Source: Bacteroidaceae bacterium (GTDB lineage Bacteria > Bacteroidota > Bacteroidia > Bacteroidales > Bacteroidaceae). From it: a stretch of 38,874 bases of DNA. The DNA is taken from the NCBI GenBank assembly GCA_017470425.1, contig JAFUYT010000002.1, positions 1 to 38,874 of the forward strand. Reading direction: 5' to 3'. Positions 1 through 7,321 of the stretch are shown here, piece by piece. The notes beneath the pieces were generated by a model. The model searched no databases. It was given only the letters and a program-made list of their open reading frames with translations, and had not been told where the DNA came from. Numbering within the stretch: position 1 is the stretch's first letter; each line of letters opens with the position of its first letter. The position numbers were made by a program, and so were the translations under genes.

Positions 1-130
1 ATACAAAAGATTTGTGACTTAGAGCACGTAAAAGGATAAAAATAGAGCGTATGTGAGCCTTGATCTCTTTTTTCGGGGCAATTTGTTCACATTTTTATCT
101 CGACTGGCTTATAAGCTCGGAGATTTTATC

Positions 131-138
131 TATATTTG
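131..138 (+). promoter_or_regulatory. Bacteroidota -7 element upstream of mce
   Basis: TATATTTG matches the Bacteroidota -7 consensus TAnnTTTG. It lies 45 nt before the chosen mce start. No clear -33 TTG is seen at the usual distance. An in-frame TTG at 136 falls inside this element, which argues against translation starting there. Confidence 0.6.
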
Positions 139-183
139 CACTCGCAAACCATCATTTACTCATTCAATATCAAAAAAACAACC

Positions 184-597
184 ATGAAGATTTCTAAGAT
201 TGAACATCTGGGCATCGCCGTGCAGAGCATCGACGAGGTACTGCCTTATTTCGAGAACGTGCTGGGCCTGAAGTGCTACAAGACCGAGGTCGTAGAGGAC
301 CAGAAGGTGAAGACCGCCTTCCTGAAGGTCGGCGAGGTGAAGCTGGAACTGCTGGAGCCCACGTGCCCCGAGAGCACCATCCAGAAGTGGCTCGACAAGG
401 GCAACAAGGGTATCCACCACATGGCATTCTGCATCGAGGACGGCGTGGCTAACGCACTGGCCGAGGTCAGCGAGAAGGGCATCCGCCTCATCGACGAGGT
501 TCCCCGCAAGGGCGCCGATGGCCTGCAGATCGCCTTCCTGCACCCGAAGAGCACCGTGGGCATTCTCACCGAGCTCTGCGAGGATCCGAACAAATAA
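184..597 (+). CDS. mce: Methylmalonyl-CoA epimerase
   Basis: The 137-residue protein interconverts (R)- and (S)-methylmalonyl-CoA in the succinate-to-propionate route used by many Bacteroidales; it should be cytosolic. It is a single glyoxalase/VOC-fold protein of normal family length. The N-terminal IEHLGIAV strand carries the first metal-binding His, GIHHMAF the second, and the closing ILTELCE strand the metal-binding Glu. The ATG at 184 is chosen because the family begins with this strand and the upstream in-frame TTG lies in the promoter. The gene stands alone: a long hairpin follows 7 nt after the stop and the next gene faces it. The methylmalonyl-CoA decarboxylase genes that often accompany mce are therefore not next to it. 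Confidence 0.95.
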   Translation: MKISKIEHLGIAVQSIDEVLPYFENVLGLKCYKTEVVEDQKVKTAFLKVGEVKLELLEPTCPESTIQKWLDKGNKGIHHMAFCIEDGVANALAEVSEKGIRLIDEVPRKGADGLQIAFLHPKSTVGILTELCEDPNK

Positions 598-603
598 AGT
601 AAG

Positions 604-657
604 GTTTCATGAGCAAGGGGCTGTGTCAATGTTGACACAGCCCCTTGCTCATGAAAC
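604..657. terminator. Long perfect hairpin between mce and panD
   Basis: Two 26-nt arms (604-629 and 632-657) are exact reverse complements around a 2-nt centre, so 4-6 nt would form the loop. The arms carry CAAGGGGCTGTG and its complement. Convergent genes end on both sides, so the hairpin probably terminates both transcripts. There is no clear U-tract. The panD stop codon (649-651) lies inside the right arm. Confidence 0.8.
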
Positions 658-996
658 GCGGTTATGGTCGTCCGGGAAGATGACCTTTGGCGTGAAGGTC
701 TTGGCCTCCTCGAAGTCCATCTGGGCGTAGGACATGATGATGACGATGTCGCCCACCTGCACCTTGCGGGCGGCGGCGCCGTTGAGGCAGATGCAGCCGC
801 TGTCGCGGGAACCCTTGATGATATAGGTGTCGAAGCGTTCGCCGTTGTTGTTGTTCACGATATAGACGCGCTCGCCGGCGAGGAGCCCGGCGGCGTCCAT
901 CAGCGCCTCGTCGATGGTGATGCTGCCCATGTAGTGCAGGTTCGCCTCGGTGACCGTGGCGCAGTGTATCTTGCTCTTCAGTACTTCTATGGTCAT
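649..996 (-). CDS. panD: Aspartate 1-decarboxylase
   Basis: The 115-residue pyruvoyl enzyme makes beta-alanine from L-aspartate for pantothenate and CoA synthesis. The self-cleavage site Gly24-Ser25 is present in the motif YMGSITID; cleavage there creates the pyruvoyl group on Ser25. Length matches the family. The ATG at 996 is preferred because it gives the standard [11 protein letters not shown] start; the 12 residues before it would read back toward the upstream 7-bp repeat array. It follows panC on the same strand, as in many Bacteroidales, so the two probably form an operon. Its stop codon lies inside the terminator hairpin. Confidence 0.96.
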   Translation of the reverse strand: MTIEVLKSKIHCATVTEANLHYMGSITIDEALMDAAGLLAGERVYIVNNNNGERFDTYIIKGSRDSGCICLNGAAARKVQVGDIVIIMSYAQMDFEEAKTFTPKVIFPDDHNRVS

Positions 997-1009
997 AGCT
1001 GTCAAAGTG

Positions 1010-1062
1010 TCAATTGTCCATTCATTGTCCATTGTCCATTCTCCATTGTCCGTTCTCCATTA
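1010..1062 (-). repeat. 7-bp tandem repeat array at the panC stop codon
   Basis: Seven full 7-bp units and one 4-nt partial unit fill the panC-panD gap. On the plus strand they read TCAATTG, TCCATTC, (ATTG), TCCATTG, TCCATTC, TCCATTG, TCCGTTC, TCCATTA. On the coding strand the array starts with the panC stop codon TAA (1062-1060). The unit is a diverged form of the TCAACTR heptamer seen at 12284 and 31946. Confidence 0.8.
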
Positions 1063-1905
1063 GTAATGAATATGGTCAATGAGGCGGATGGGTTTGGCGC
1101 CGCAATAGACGGTGATGCAGCCAACGACGGCGGGTGCTGCGTTCCAGTCGCTGACGTCGGCGAGCGTGTCGGCATCGACGATGGAGTAGTATTCTGTGCG
1201 CAGGCCGGGGACGGCGTTGATGCGCGCCTCCACGTATTCGCGGGTGAGGGTGATGCTGTGGGAGCGTGCGAACTCGCGGCTGGCGTCGAGGGCGGCGTAG
1301 ATCTGTGGTGCGATGGCGCGCTCGGCAGGTGCCAGCAGCGTGTTGCGGCTGGACATGGCCAGACCGTCGGCTTCGCGCACGACGGGGCAGGGCACGATCT
1401 GCAGGCGGAAGCCCAGATCATCGACCATGCGGCGGATGACGGCAATCTGCTGGAAGTCCTTCTCGCCGAAGTAGGCGCGGTCGGGCTCCACAATGGCAAA
1501 GAGCTTCGAGACGATCTGGCAGACGCCGTTGAAGTGCCCGGGGCGCATGGCACCCTCCATGACCGCGTCGGTGGGCGGATAGGAGAAGTGGCGCGTGTCC
1601 GGCTCGGGGTAGATCTCGGCGACGCTGGGCGCAAAGGCTACCTGCGCGCCGCACTGCGTGAGCAGCGCACAGTCGGCATCGAGCGTACGGGGGTAGCGCT
1701 CCAGGTCGCGGGGGTCGTTGAACTGCGTTGGATTCAGGAAAATGCTGACGACGGTCACGTCGTTCTCCGCCACGGAGCGGCGCACGAGCGAGGCGTGGCC
1801 TTCGTGGAGAGCACCCATGGTGGGTACGAGGCCGATGCTCTGACCTGCTGCGCGCGCGGCGACGAGGGTCTCCTGGAGATCGGCGATGGTGTGAATGACT
1901 TTCAT
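1060..1905 (-). CDS. panC: Pantoate--beta-alanine ligase (pantothenate synthetase)
   Basis: The 281-residue cytosolic enzyme joins pantoate and beta-alanine using ATP. The nucleotidyltransferase HxGH motif is visible as LHEGH at 33-37 within PTMGALHEGH, followed by FLNPTQF, the YFGEKDFQQ motif and the KMSKS-like MSSRN. Length is typical. The start MKVIHTI is the family start. panD follows 63 nt downstream and supplies its beta-alanine substrate. No clear TAnnTTTG promoter was found in the roughly 200 nt between it and the divergent 2106 gene. Confidence 0.97.
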   Translation of the reverse strand: MKVIHTIADLQETLVAARAAGQSIGLVPTMGALHEGHASLVRRSVAENDVTVVSIFLNPTQFNDPRDLERYPRTLDADCALLTQCGAQVAFAPSVAEIYPEPDTRHFSYPPTDAVMEGAMRPGHFNGVCQIVSKLFAIVEPDRAYFGEKDFQQIAVIRRMVDDLGFRLQIVPCPVVREADGLAMSSRNTLLAPAERAIAPQIYAALDASREFARSHSITLTREYVEARINAVPGLRTEYYSIVDADTLADVSDWNAAPAVVGCITVYCGAKPIRLIDHIHY

Positions 1906-2045
1906 TTTTTTCGTTTCATGCCCTCACAGGGGTGACTCCTGTGCAAAAGGCGGTGCAAAATAACACATAAAATGGCAAACGAGGAAAGGAAAATACAAAA
2001 TTTATGCAAAAAAAGTCCGTTTCCATCACTTTCGTGGGCAAAGAA

Positions 2046-2078
2046 TTGCAAATAACCCGAATTTTTTCTATATCTTTG
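2046..2078 (+). promoter_or_regulatory. -33/-7 promoter of the GT5-like gene
   Basis: TATCTTTG at 2071-2078 matches TAnnTTTG. A TTG at 2046-2048 could serve as the -33 element, although the 22-nt spacer is slightly long. The start codon at 2106 gives a 5' leader of about 20 nt. Confidence 0.6.
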
Positions 2079-2105
2079 CACTGAAAAATCATTAAGAAGT
2101 CACAA

Positions 2106-2954
2106 ATGAAGTCCAGAAAAGTCTTGTTCATCACTCAGGAAATCACTCCGTATCTTCCCGATACCGAGGTGTCGTTGATGGGTCGCAAGATTCCGCAATT
2201 CGTGCAGGAGCATGGTCGCGAGATCCGCACCTTCATGCCCAAATGGGGCGGTATCAACGAGCGACGTAGTCAGCTGCACGAGGTCATACGCCTCTCCGGC
2301 ATGAACCTGATTATCGACGAGACGGACCATCTGCTCATCATCAAGGTGGCCTCCATCCCCTCGGCGCGTATGCAGGTCTATTTCATCGACAACGATGACT
2401 ATTTCATGAAGCGCCTGGAGGCGTGCGACGAGAAGGGCAACGAATACCCCGACAACGGCGAGCGCGCCATCTTCTACGCACGCGGTGTGCTGGAGACGGT
2501 GAAGAAGCTGCGCTGGGTGCCCGATATCATCCACTGCCAGGGCTGGATCTCCGCCGTGGCTCCCCTCTACATCAAGACCTCGTTCCGCGAGGAGCCCTCG
2601 TTCCGCGACAGCCGCATCATCTTCACGCCCCTGGGCGACGAGCTGAAGCTGCCGCTCACGGAGCAGTTCTATGCCGACCTGCAGTTCAAGGGCATCACCG
2701 ATGAGGCGCTGGGCGACTTCCCCGAGAAGGCTACGCAGATGGACCTCTACAAGCTGGCGCTGCGCTACAGCGACGGGATGCTGCTCTCGCCCTCCTACGT
2801 CAACCCCGAGCTCGTGGCCTATGCCGAGCAGTTGGGCATCCCCGTCGTGGGACCTGTCGATGTGAAAGGCGGGCAGACCTCGGATCAGGTCGTGGAGTTC
2901 TTCGACAGCGTCTGGGGCAAAGGCAAGCAGCCCGAGGAGCCCGAGGCGTTCTGA
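2106..2954 (+). CDS. Glycogen/starch synthase-like protein, GT5 N-terminal domain only
   Basis: The 282-residue protein resembles the N-terminal Rossmann domain of GT5 glycogen synthases: the N-terminal strand VLFITQEITPY, RTFMPKWGGINER, and PDIIHCQGW (equivalent to the HxHDW segment). It ends before the C-terminal glycosyltransferase domain would begin. The KxGG sugar-nucleotide motif of GlgA is also missing; the matching region reads EVSLMGRK. It is therefore unlikely to be a complete synthase. Half-length relatives are commonly annotated as glycogen synthase in Bacteroidales. It shares a strand with the lipoprotein gene 63 nt downstream. The tail KGKQPEEPEAF is probably disordered. Confidence 0.75.
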   Translation: MKSRKVLFITQEITPYLPDTEVSLMGRKIPQFVQEHGREIRTFMPKWGGINERRSQLHEVIRLSGMNLIIDETDHLLIIKVASIPSARMQVYFIDNDDYFMKRLEACDEKGNEYPDNGERAIFYARGVLETVKKLRWVPDIIHCQGWISAVAPLYIKTSFREEPSFRDSRIIFTPLGDELKLPLTEQFYADLQFKGITDEALGDFPEKATQMDLYKLALRYSDGMLLSPSYVNPELVAYAEQLGIPVVGPVDVKGGQTSDQVVEFFDSVWGKGKQPEEPEAF

Positions 2955-3017
2955 ACCGTCAGAGATTGTTTTCAACAGATACCTATTTCCCTTCTTCTAA
3001 CGTTACACTCATTCGTC

Positions 3018-4451
3018 ATGAATTTCAGAATAGCCGGCATGGGGCTTTGTGCCATGCTGCTACTGGCAGGCTGCGCCGACAGCACCGACTCCATCGGCAT
3101 CGCGTCCGATATCGATGTGATCGCGTCGTCGGTGCAGACGTTTGACTTCACCACCCGTTCCGTGGAGCTGGGGGCCGTCACGGCCAACAGCTCCAAGTGC
3201 TATCTGGGCCGCCTCCGCGATACGGACACCGGCATCGACGTCACCGCCGACTTCCTGGCGCAGTTCCACTCCTCGGAGAACTACACGCTTCCGGAGCAGG
3301 ACCGCCTTGTGAAGAACGCCGACGGCACCGTCGCCTGCACAGGTGTGGAGCTGCGTCTCTACTACGATACCTACGTCGGCGACGGCTCCAACCCGATGAA
3401 GCTGGAGGTCTATGAGCTTGACCGCGACAATGTCATCCGCGAGGACCAGACCTACTACACCGATACGGATCTCTTTGCCTACGTGAATCCCCTGCGCACC
3501 ACGCCCGTGGCTACGAAGTCGTTCACCGCCGTGGATCAGACGGTCAGCGAGGAGGAGCGCGCCTCCACCACCTACACGCCCAGCATCTACATCCCGCTGG
3601 ACATCGCCGAGGGGCAGCGCATCCTGCAACTGGCAATCGATCACCCTGAGTATTTCGCCGACTCTTATCAATTCATCCACAACGTCTGTCCAGGCTACTA
3701 TTTCAAGCTGACGAGCGGCATCGGCACGATGATCACCATTCAGGTGTGTGTCCTCAACGTAAACTTCCAGTATGTGGATCAGGATGGCAACACGCAGTCT
3801 GCCGTCGCGCGCTTCTCCGCTACGCCGGAGGTCATCCAGAGCACGCGCATCGAGAACAAGGGCATCGCCGAACTGCTCTCCACCACCTGCGATGCCGACG
3901 GCAACGCCACGCAGCCGTTCACCTATCTCACCGCGCCTGCAGGCATCGCCACGGAGGCCACGCTCCCCGTCGATCAGATCTATCTGAACCACGAGAGCGA
4001 CAGCATCAGCCGCGCTCGCATCCTGCTGACGTGCCTCAACGATGAGAACAGCCTCTTCGGACAGCCGTCGTCGCTGCTCATGGTGCGCCGCACGGAAGCC
4101 GCGTCGTTCTTCGAGAATCGTCAGGTGGCAGACGGCATCACTTCCTTCGTGGCATCGTTCGAAACGGGCGCAAACAGCGCTACCTTCGATAACATCAACC
4201 AGCTGATATCCTATCTCTACCACGAGAAGCAGACCATCATGCAGCGCGACGGGCTGACTGATGCCCAGTACGCCGCCGCCTATCCCTACTGGAACCGCGT
4301 GATGCTCATCCCCGTCGTGACGGCCGTGAACTCCTCTAACATCCTGACGAGCGTGCAGCACGAGTTCTCGCCGTGCAGTGTCCGCATCGTCGGCGGCACG
4401 GAGCCTCTGAAGATGCAGGTTATCTACAGCACGTATAAGAACCGGGAATAG
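3018..4451 (+). CDS. DUF4270-type surface lipoprotein
   Basis: The 477-residue protein has a lipoprotein signal peptide with lipobox LLAGC, placing the lipidated Cys at 19, so it should be an outer-membrane or periplasmic lipoprotein. The mature part is beta-rich, with repeated strand patterns such as VELRLYYDTY and RARILLTCL. Size and position fit the DUF4270 family, whose function is unknown. Family members are often found beside panC and a GT5-like gene in Bacteroidales, as here. It is probably co-transcribed with the gene at 2106. The family assignment is by pattern recognition, not a profile search. Confidence 0.75.
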   Translation: MNFRIAGMGLCAMLLLAGCADSTDSIGIASDIDVIASSVQTFDFTTRSVELGAVTANSSKCYLGRLRDTDTGIDVTADFLAQFHSSENYTLPEQDRLVKNADGTVACTGVELRLYYDTYVGDGSNPMKLEVYELDRDNVIREDQTYYTDTDLFAYVNPLRTTPVATKSFTAVDQTVSEEERASTTYTPSIYIPLDIAEGQRILQLAIDHPEYFADSYQFIHNVCPGYYFKLTSGIGTMITIQVCVLNVNFQYVDQDGNTQSAVARFSATPEVIQSTRIENKGIAELLSTTCDADGNATQPFTYLTAPAGIATEATLPVDQIYLNHESDSISRARILLTCLNDENSLFGQPSSLLMVRRTEAASFFENRQVADGITSFVASFETGANSATFDNINQLISYLYHEKQTIMQRDGLTDAQYAAAYPYWNRVMLIPVVTAVNSSNILTSVQHEFSPCSVRIVGGTEPLKMQVIYSTYKNRE

Positions 4452-4495
4452 CGCGTTGCTCAGGAGGTTTCTCTCAACGAGCTAATTCGTTGCGT

Positions 4496-4536
4496 AAAAA
4501 AGAAAGAGGGTATGTCATTCAAGATGACATACCCTC
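4496..4536 (-). terminator. Rho-independent terminator of the glycogen cluster
   Basis: Exact 13-bp arms GAGGGTATGTCAT (4506-4518) and its complement (4524-4536) enclose a 5-nt loop. On the minus strand the hairpin is followed by TTTCTTTTTT (4505-4496), so it should stop transcription from the GH57 gene that ends at 4556. Confidence 0.9.
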
Positions 4537-4555
4537 GTCTGTTGAAGTGGGGCTC

Positions 4556-6010
4556 TTACTTCTTGGCGGGCGCCTTCTTGACAGCGGGCTTCTTAGCCGG
4601 AGCTTCCTTCTTGGCCGGAGCAGCCTCCTTCTTGGCAGCAGCCTTCTTCGCTGGCGCCGCTTCCTTCTTGGCGGGCGCGGCTTTCTTGGCGGGCGCCTTC
4701 TTCTCCTCCTCGGGCTGGAGCTTGGAGAGGCGGGCCTGGAGGCGGGCAATCTCGGCGTCCTTCACCGTGATCTCATCAGCCTGATTGCGGATGGTGGTGA
4801 GGAGAGCGTTGAGCTCGTCGTTCTCAATCTCGCTGGGATAGAGAGCGTTGACGCGGTTGATGAAGTCTCCCAGGATGTTCATGTAGTTCGTGAACGCGTC
4901 GTAGGGGCTGTCATAAATGCCACGATAGAAGCCCACGCCCATGTTCTTCGTGGTCATGAAGCGGAAGTTGTTCGACGCCTGGATGCGGTCCCAGTCCTGC
5001 GTGATGCGACGATCCTTGCAGATGAGCACGCGCTCTGCCACGCTGTAGAGCTTCTGGAATGCCTCACGCTGCATCACGTTGCCGAGCCAGCAGCTGGTGT
5101 CGCGCTCCTCGTCGTTCCACGACATGGGGTAGGTGACGTCCAACTGGCCTACGCTCTTCGACTTGGCGATGATCTCGCTGGGCGTGGCGAAGGTGATGCC
5201 GCGGTCCTTGGCCACGGCGGGCAGTGCCTTGATGAACTCCAGGATGTTGCTCGAGAGCGGCTGGTAGATGCCGAGTGCGCAGAGCTCCATGAAGATGTTG
5301 ATGATCTTCTCCTCCTCGGGCAGCTGTGCGATCCAGTCCATATAGGTGTCGGCGAACAGCGGGTACTCGTTCCATGAGGAGTCGTTGAAGCGCAGCGAGA
5401 TGTCATCGGAGAGCTTGTAGTCGCGCAGCAACAGCTTCAGCGACGGGTTCTGGTTGCAGTGGTAGAGGAAGTGGGGGCTCTTCCAGCCGAGGATGTGCTT
5501 GGCACCCTCGGCGATCATGCCCTTGTAGCCCATGTCGGCCACGAGGCCGCCGATGTCGTCACTGTAGATGAGCGAGCTGTTGCGCAGCACGGTGGGCTTC
5601 TTGCCGAAGAGCTCCTTCATCTTCTTGGCCTGGCGGCTGACTTCATCGCGGAAGACATCCTCATTGGCCAGCGACGAGAGGCCGTGGCTGTAGGGCTCGG
5701 CGAGGAACTCCACGCAACCCGTGTCGTTGAGCTCTTGCAGCAGCTCGATGACCTCGGGGGCGTACTGCTCCAGCAGCTCGATGGCGCAGCCGCTGATGGA
5801 GAAGGCCACCTTGAAGGCCTTGCCGTAGGTCTTGGCCATCTCAATGAAGGTCTTGATGGCGGGAATGTAGGAGCGCTCGGCGGTCTCGGTGATGCCGCGC
5901 TCATTCTCGTAGTCGTCGAAATAGTAGTGATCCTTGCCGATCTCGAAGAAGCGGTAGCGCTTGAGATGTACGTTCTGGTGGATCTCAAAATATAAGCAGA
6001 TGGTTTTCAT
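4556..6010 (-). CDS. GH57 alpha-amylase-like protein with a Lys/Ala/Pro-rich tail
   Basis: The 484-residue protein begins MKTICLYFEIHQN, where HQ (11-12) is the first conserved GH57 region. GCVEFLAEPYSHG (98-110) and GMIAEGAKHILGW (164-176) follow; Glu168 is the expected nucleophile position. The region that carries the catalytic Asp in archaeal GH57 amylases (MDYETFGE type) reads FMELCALG (240-247), so the acid may be replaced by Glu242 and activity is uncertain. Residues about 400-430 look like a coiled coil. Residues 434-484 are a repetitive AAPAKK tail resembling histone H1. The protein lacks a signal peptide, so it is cytosolic. It is last in a three-gene operon, 13 nt after the GT4 gene. 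Confidence 0.85.
   Translation of the reverse strand: MKTICLYFEIHQNVHLKRYRFFEIGKDHYYFDDYENERGITETAERSYIPAIKTFIEMAKTYGKAFKVAFSISGCAIELLEQYAPEVIELLQELNDTGCVEFLAEPYSHGLSSLANEDVFRDEVSRQAKKMKELFGKKPTVLRNSSLIYSDDIGGLVADMGYKGMIAEGAKHILGWKSPHFLYHCNQNPSLKLLLRDYKLSDDISLRFNDSSWNEYPLFADTYMDWIAQLPEEEKIINIFMELCALGIYQPLSSNILEFIKALPAVAKDRGITFATPSEIIAKSKSVGQLDVTYPMSWNDEERDTSCWLGNVMQREAFQKLYSVAERVLICKDRRITQDWDRIQASNNFRFMTTKNMGVGFYRGIYDSPYDAFTNYMNILGDFINRVNALYPSEIENDELNALLTTIRNQADEITVKDAEIARLQARLSKLQPEEEKKAPAKKAAPAKKEAAPAKKAAAKKEAAPAKKEAPAKKPAVKKAPAKK
4559..4707 (-). repeat. Imperfect tandem repeat encoding the Lys/Ala/Pro tail
   Basis: Reiterated GCC-AAG-AAG-type codons (plus strand TTCTTGGCGGGCGCC and variants) encode repeated A-P-A-K-K blocks at the end of the GH57 protein. 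Short in-frame repeats like this can change copy number without breaking the reading frame. Confidence 0.75.
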
Positions 6011-6023
6011 ATCCTTTTTGTTT

Positions 6024-7301
6024 TTAATATCTTGCTAATACTTGGTCATAGAGTTTACGGATGCGCTGTCCGACTTTCTCCCAGGTGATGCCATCGACCT
6101 CCTTCTTGCCCTCCACCTGGAGGTACTCGTGGAGGGCGTCGTTGGTGCAGAGGGAGTACATGGCATCGGCCATCGCGTCGATGTCCCAGTAGTCGGTCTT
6201 GATGCACTTGTCCAGGATCTCGGCGCAGCCGCTCTGCTTGGAGATGATCGAGGGCACGCCGCTCTGCATCGCCTCCAGAGGGCTGATGCCGAAGGGCTCC
6301 GAGACAGAGGGCATCACATAGACATCCGAGTCGCGGAAGATCTCGAACACCTGTTTGCCTTTCATGAAGCCGGGGAAGTGGCAGCGGTCAGCGATGCCGT
6401 AGGCGGCAGCCATGTCGATCATTGCGTTCATCATGTCGCCGGAGCCTGCGAAGCAGAAGCGGACATTGCTGGTGCGCTCCAGCACGCGCTTGGCGGCTTC
6501 GATGAAGTATTCGGGACCTTTCTGCATCGTGATGCGACCCAGGAAGGTGATGACCTTCTCCTTGCGGTCCTTGTAGGGCAGGCGCTGATCCACGATTTCC
6601 TGGAGCTCAGGAGCGAGGGGATAGACGGCGTTGTGCATGGCGAAGCACTTGGCGGGGTCCTGACCGTAGTGGTTGATGATGGTCTGGCGTGTCAGCTCCG
6701 AGACGCACATGATGCAGTCGGCGTTGTCCATACCGTTGCGCTCGATGCCATAGACGGTCGGGTTCACGTTGCCGCGGGAACGGTCGAAGTCGGTGGCGTG
6801 GACGTGGATGACGAGCGGGCGGCCAGAGACCTGCTTGGCGTGGATGCCGGCAGGGTAGGTGAGCCAGTCGTGGGCGTGGATGATGTCGAACTGCTCCGTG
6901 CGGGCTACGACGCCTGCGATGATCGAGTAGTTGTTGATTTCCTCGGTGAGGTTCGAGGGGTAGCCGCCGGCGAACTCCATGCAACCGAGGTCGTTGACAT
7001 GCATGTAGTTGAAGTCGGCATAGAGGTGTTCACGGTAGCGGTAGTAGTCATCGGGCGACATGATATTGCCCACGCGCTGCTTGACGTAGTCGTAGTTGAC
7101 ATCGCGCCAGGCGATGGGCACGGAGTTCATGGCGATGATCTTGCAGGCGCTCTGGTCCTCGTCGCCGAAGGGGCGCGGCAGACACAGCAGCGTTTCCATA
7201 TCTCCGAGGGCGTGCAGGCCCTGGGATATACCATAGTTGGCGGTGGCGAGTCCACCGAAGACATGAGGAGGATACTCCCATCCGAACATTAATACTTTCA
7301 T
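6024..7301 (-). CDS. GT4-family glycosyltransferase (glycogen synthase-like)
   Basis: The 425-residue GT-B enzyme is full length. The N-terminal domain opens MKVLMFGWEYPPHVFGGLA, with a glycine loop after the first strand, and continues with the FDIIHAHDWLTYPAG segment. The C-terminal domain has ITFLGRITMQKGPEYFIEA and the SEPFGISPLEAMQSG motif, whose EPFGxxxLE pair contacts the sugar nucleotide. Lying between a debranching enzyme and a GH57 protein, it probably elongates an alpha-1,4-glucan, with ADP- or UDP-glucose as donor (inferred). It sits 20 nt after the debranching gene and 13 nt before GH57, indicating one transcript. Confidence 0.88.
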   Translation of the reverse strand: MKVLMFGWEYPPHVFGGLATANYGISQGLHALGDMETLLCLPRPFGDEDQSACKIIAMNSVPIAWRDVNYDYVKQRVGNIMSPDDYYRYREHLYADFNYMHVNDLGCMEFAGGYPSNLTEEINNYSIIAGVVARTEQFDIIHAHDWLTYPAGIHAKQVSGRPLVIHVHATDFDRSRGNVNPTVYGIERNGMDNADCIMCVSELTRQTIINHYGQDPAKCFAMHNAVYPLAPELQEIVDQRLPYKDRKEKVITFLGRITMQKGPEYFIEAAKRVLERTSNVRFCFAGSGDMMNAMIDMAAAYGIADRCHFPGFMKGKQVFEIFRDSDVYVMPSVSEPFGISPLEAMQSGVPSIISKQSGCAEILDKCIKTDYWDIDAMADAMYSLCTNDALHEYLQVEGKKEVDGITWEKVGQRIRKLYDQVLARY

Positions 7302-7321
7302 AGTTGCTTCATTTTAGGGAG

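Noticed and set aside
1-130. Upstream gene end or RNA at the left edge
   Set aside because: No supported reading frame, hairpin or RNA motif could be recognised in these 130 bases.
664-1935. A 423-codon open frame on the plus strand opposite panD and panC
   Set aside because: Its translation is Val/Asp/Gly-rich with no family pattern and lies opposite two firmly identified genes. High GC content leaves such antisense frames open.
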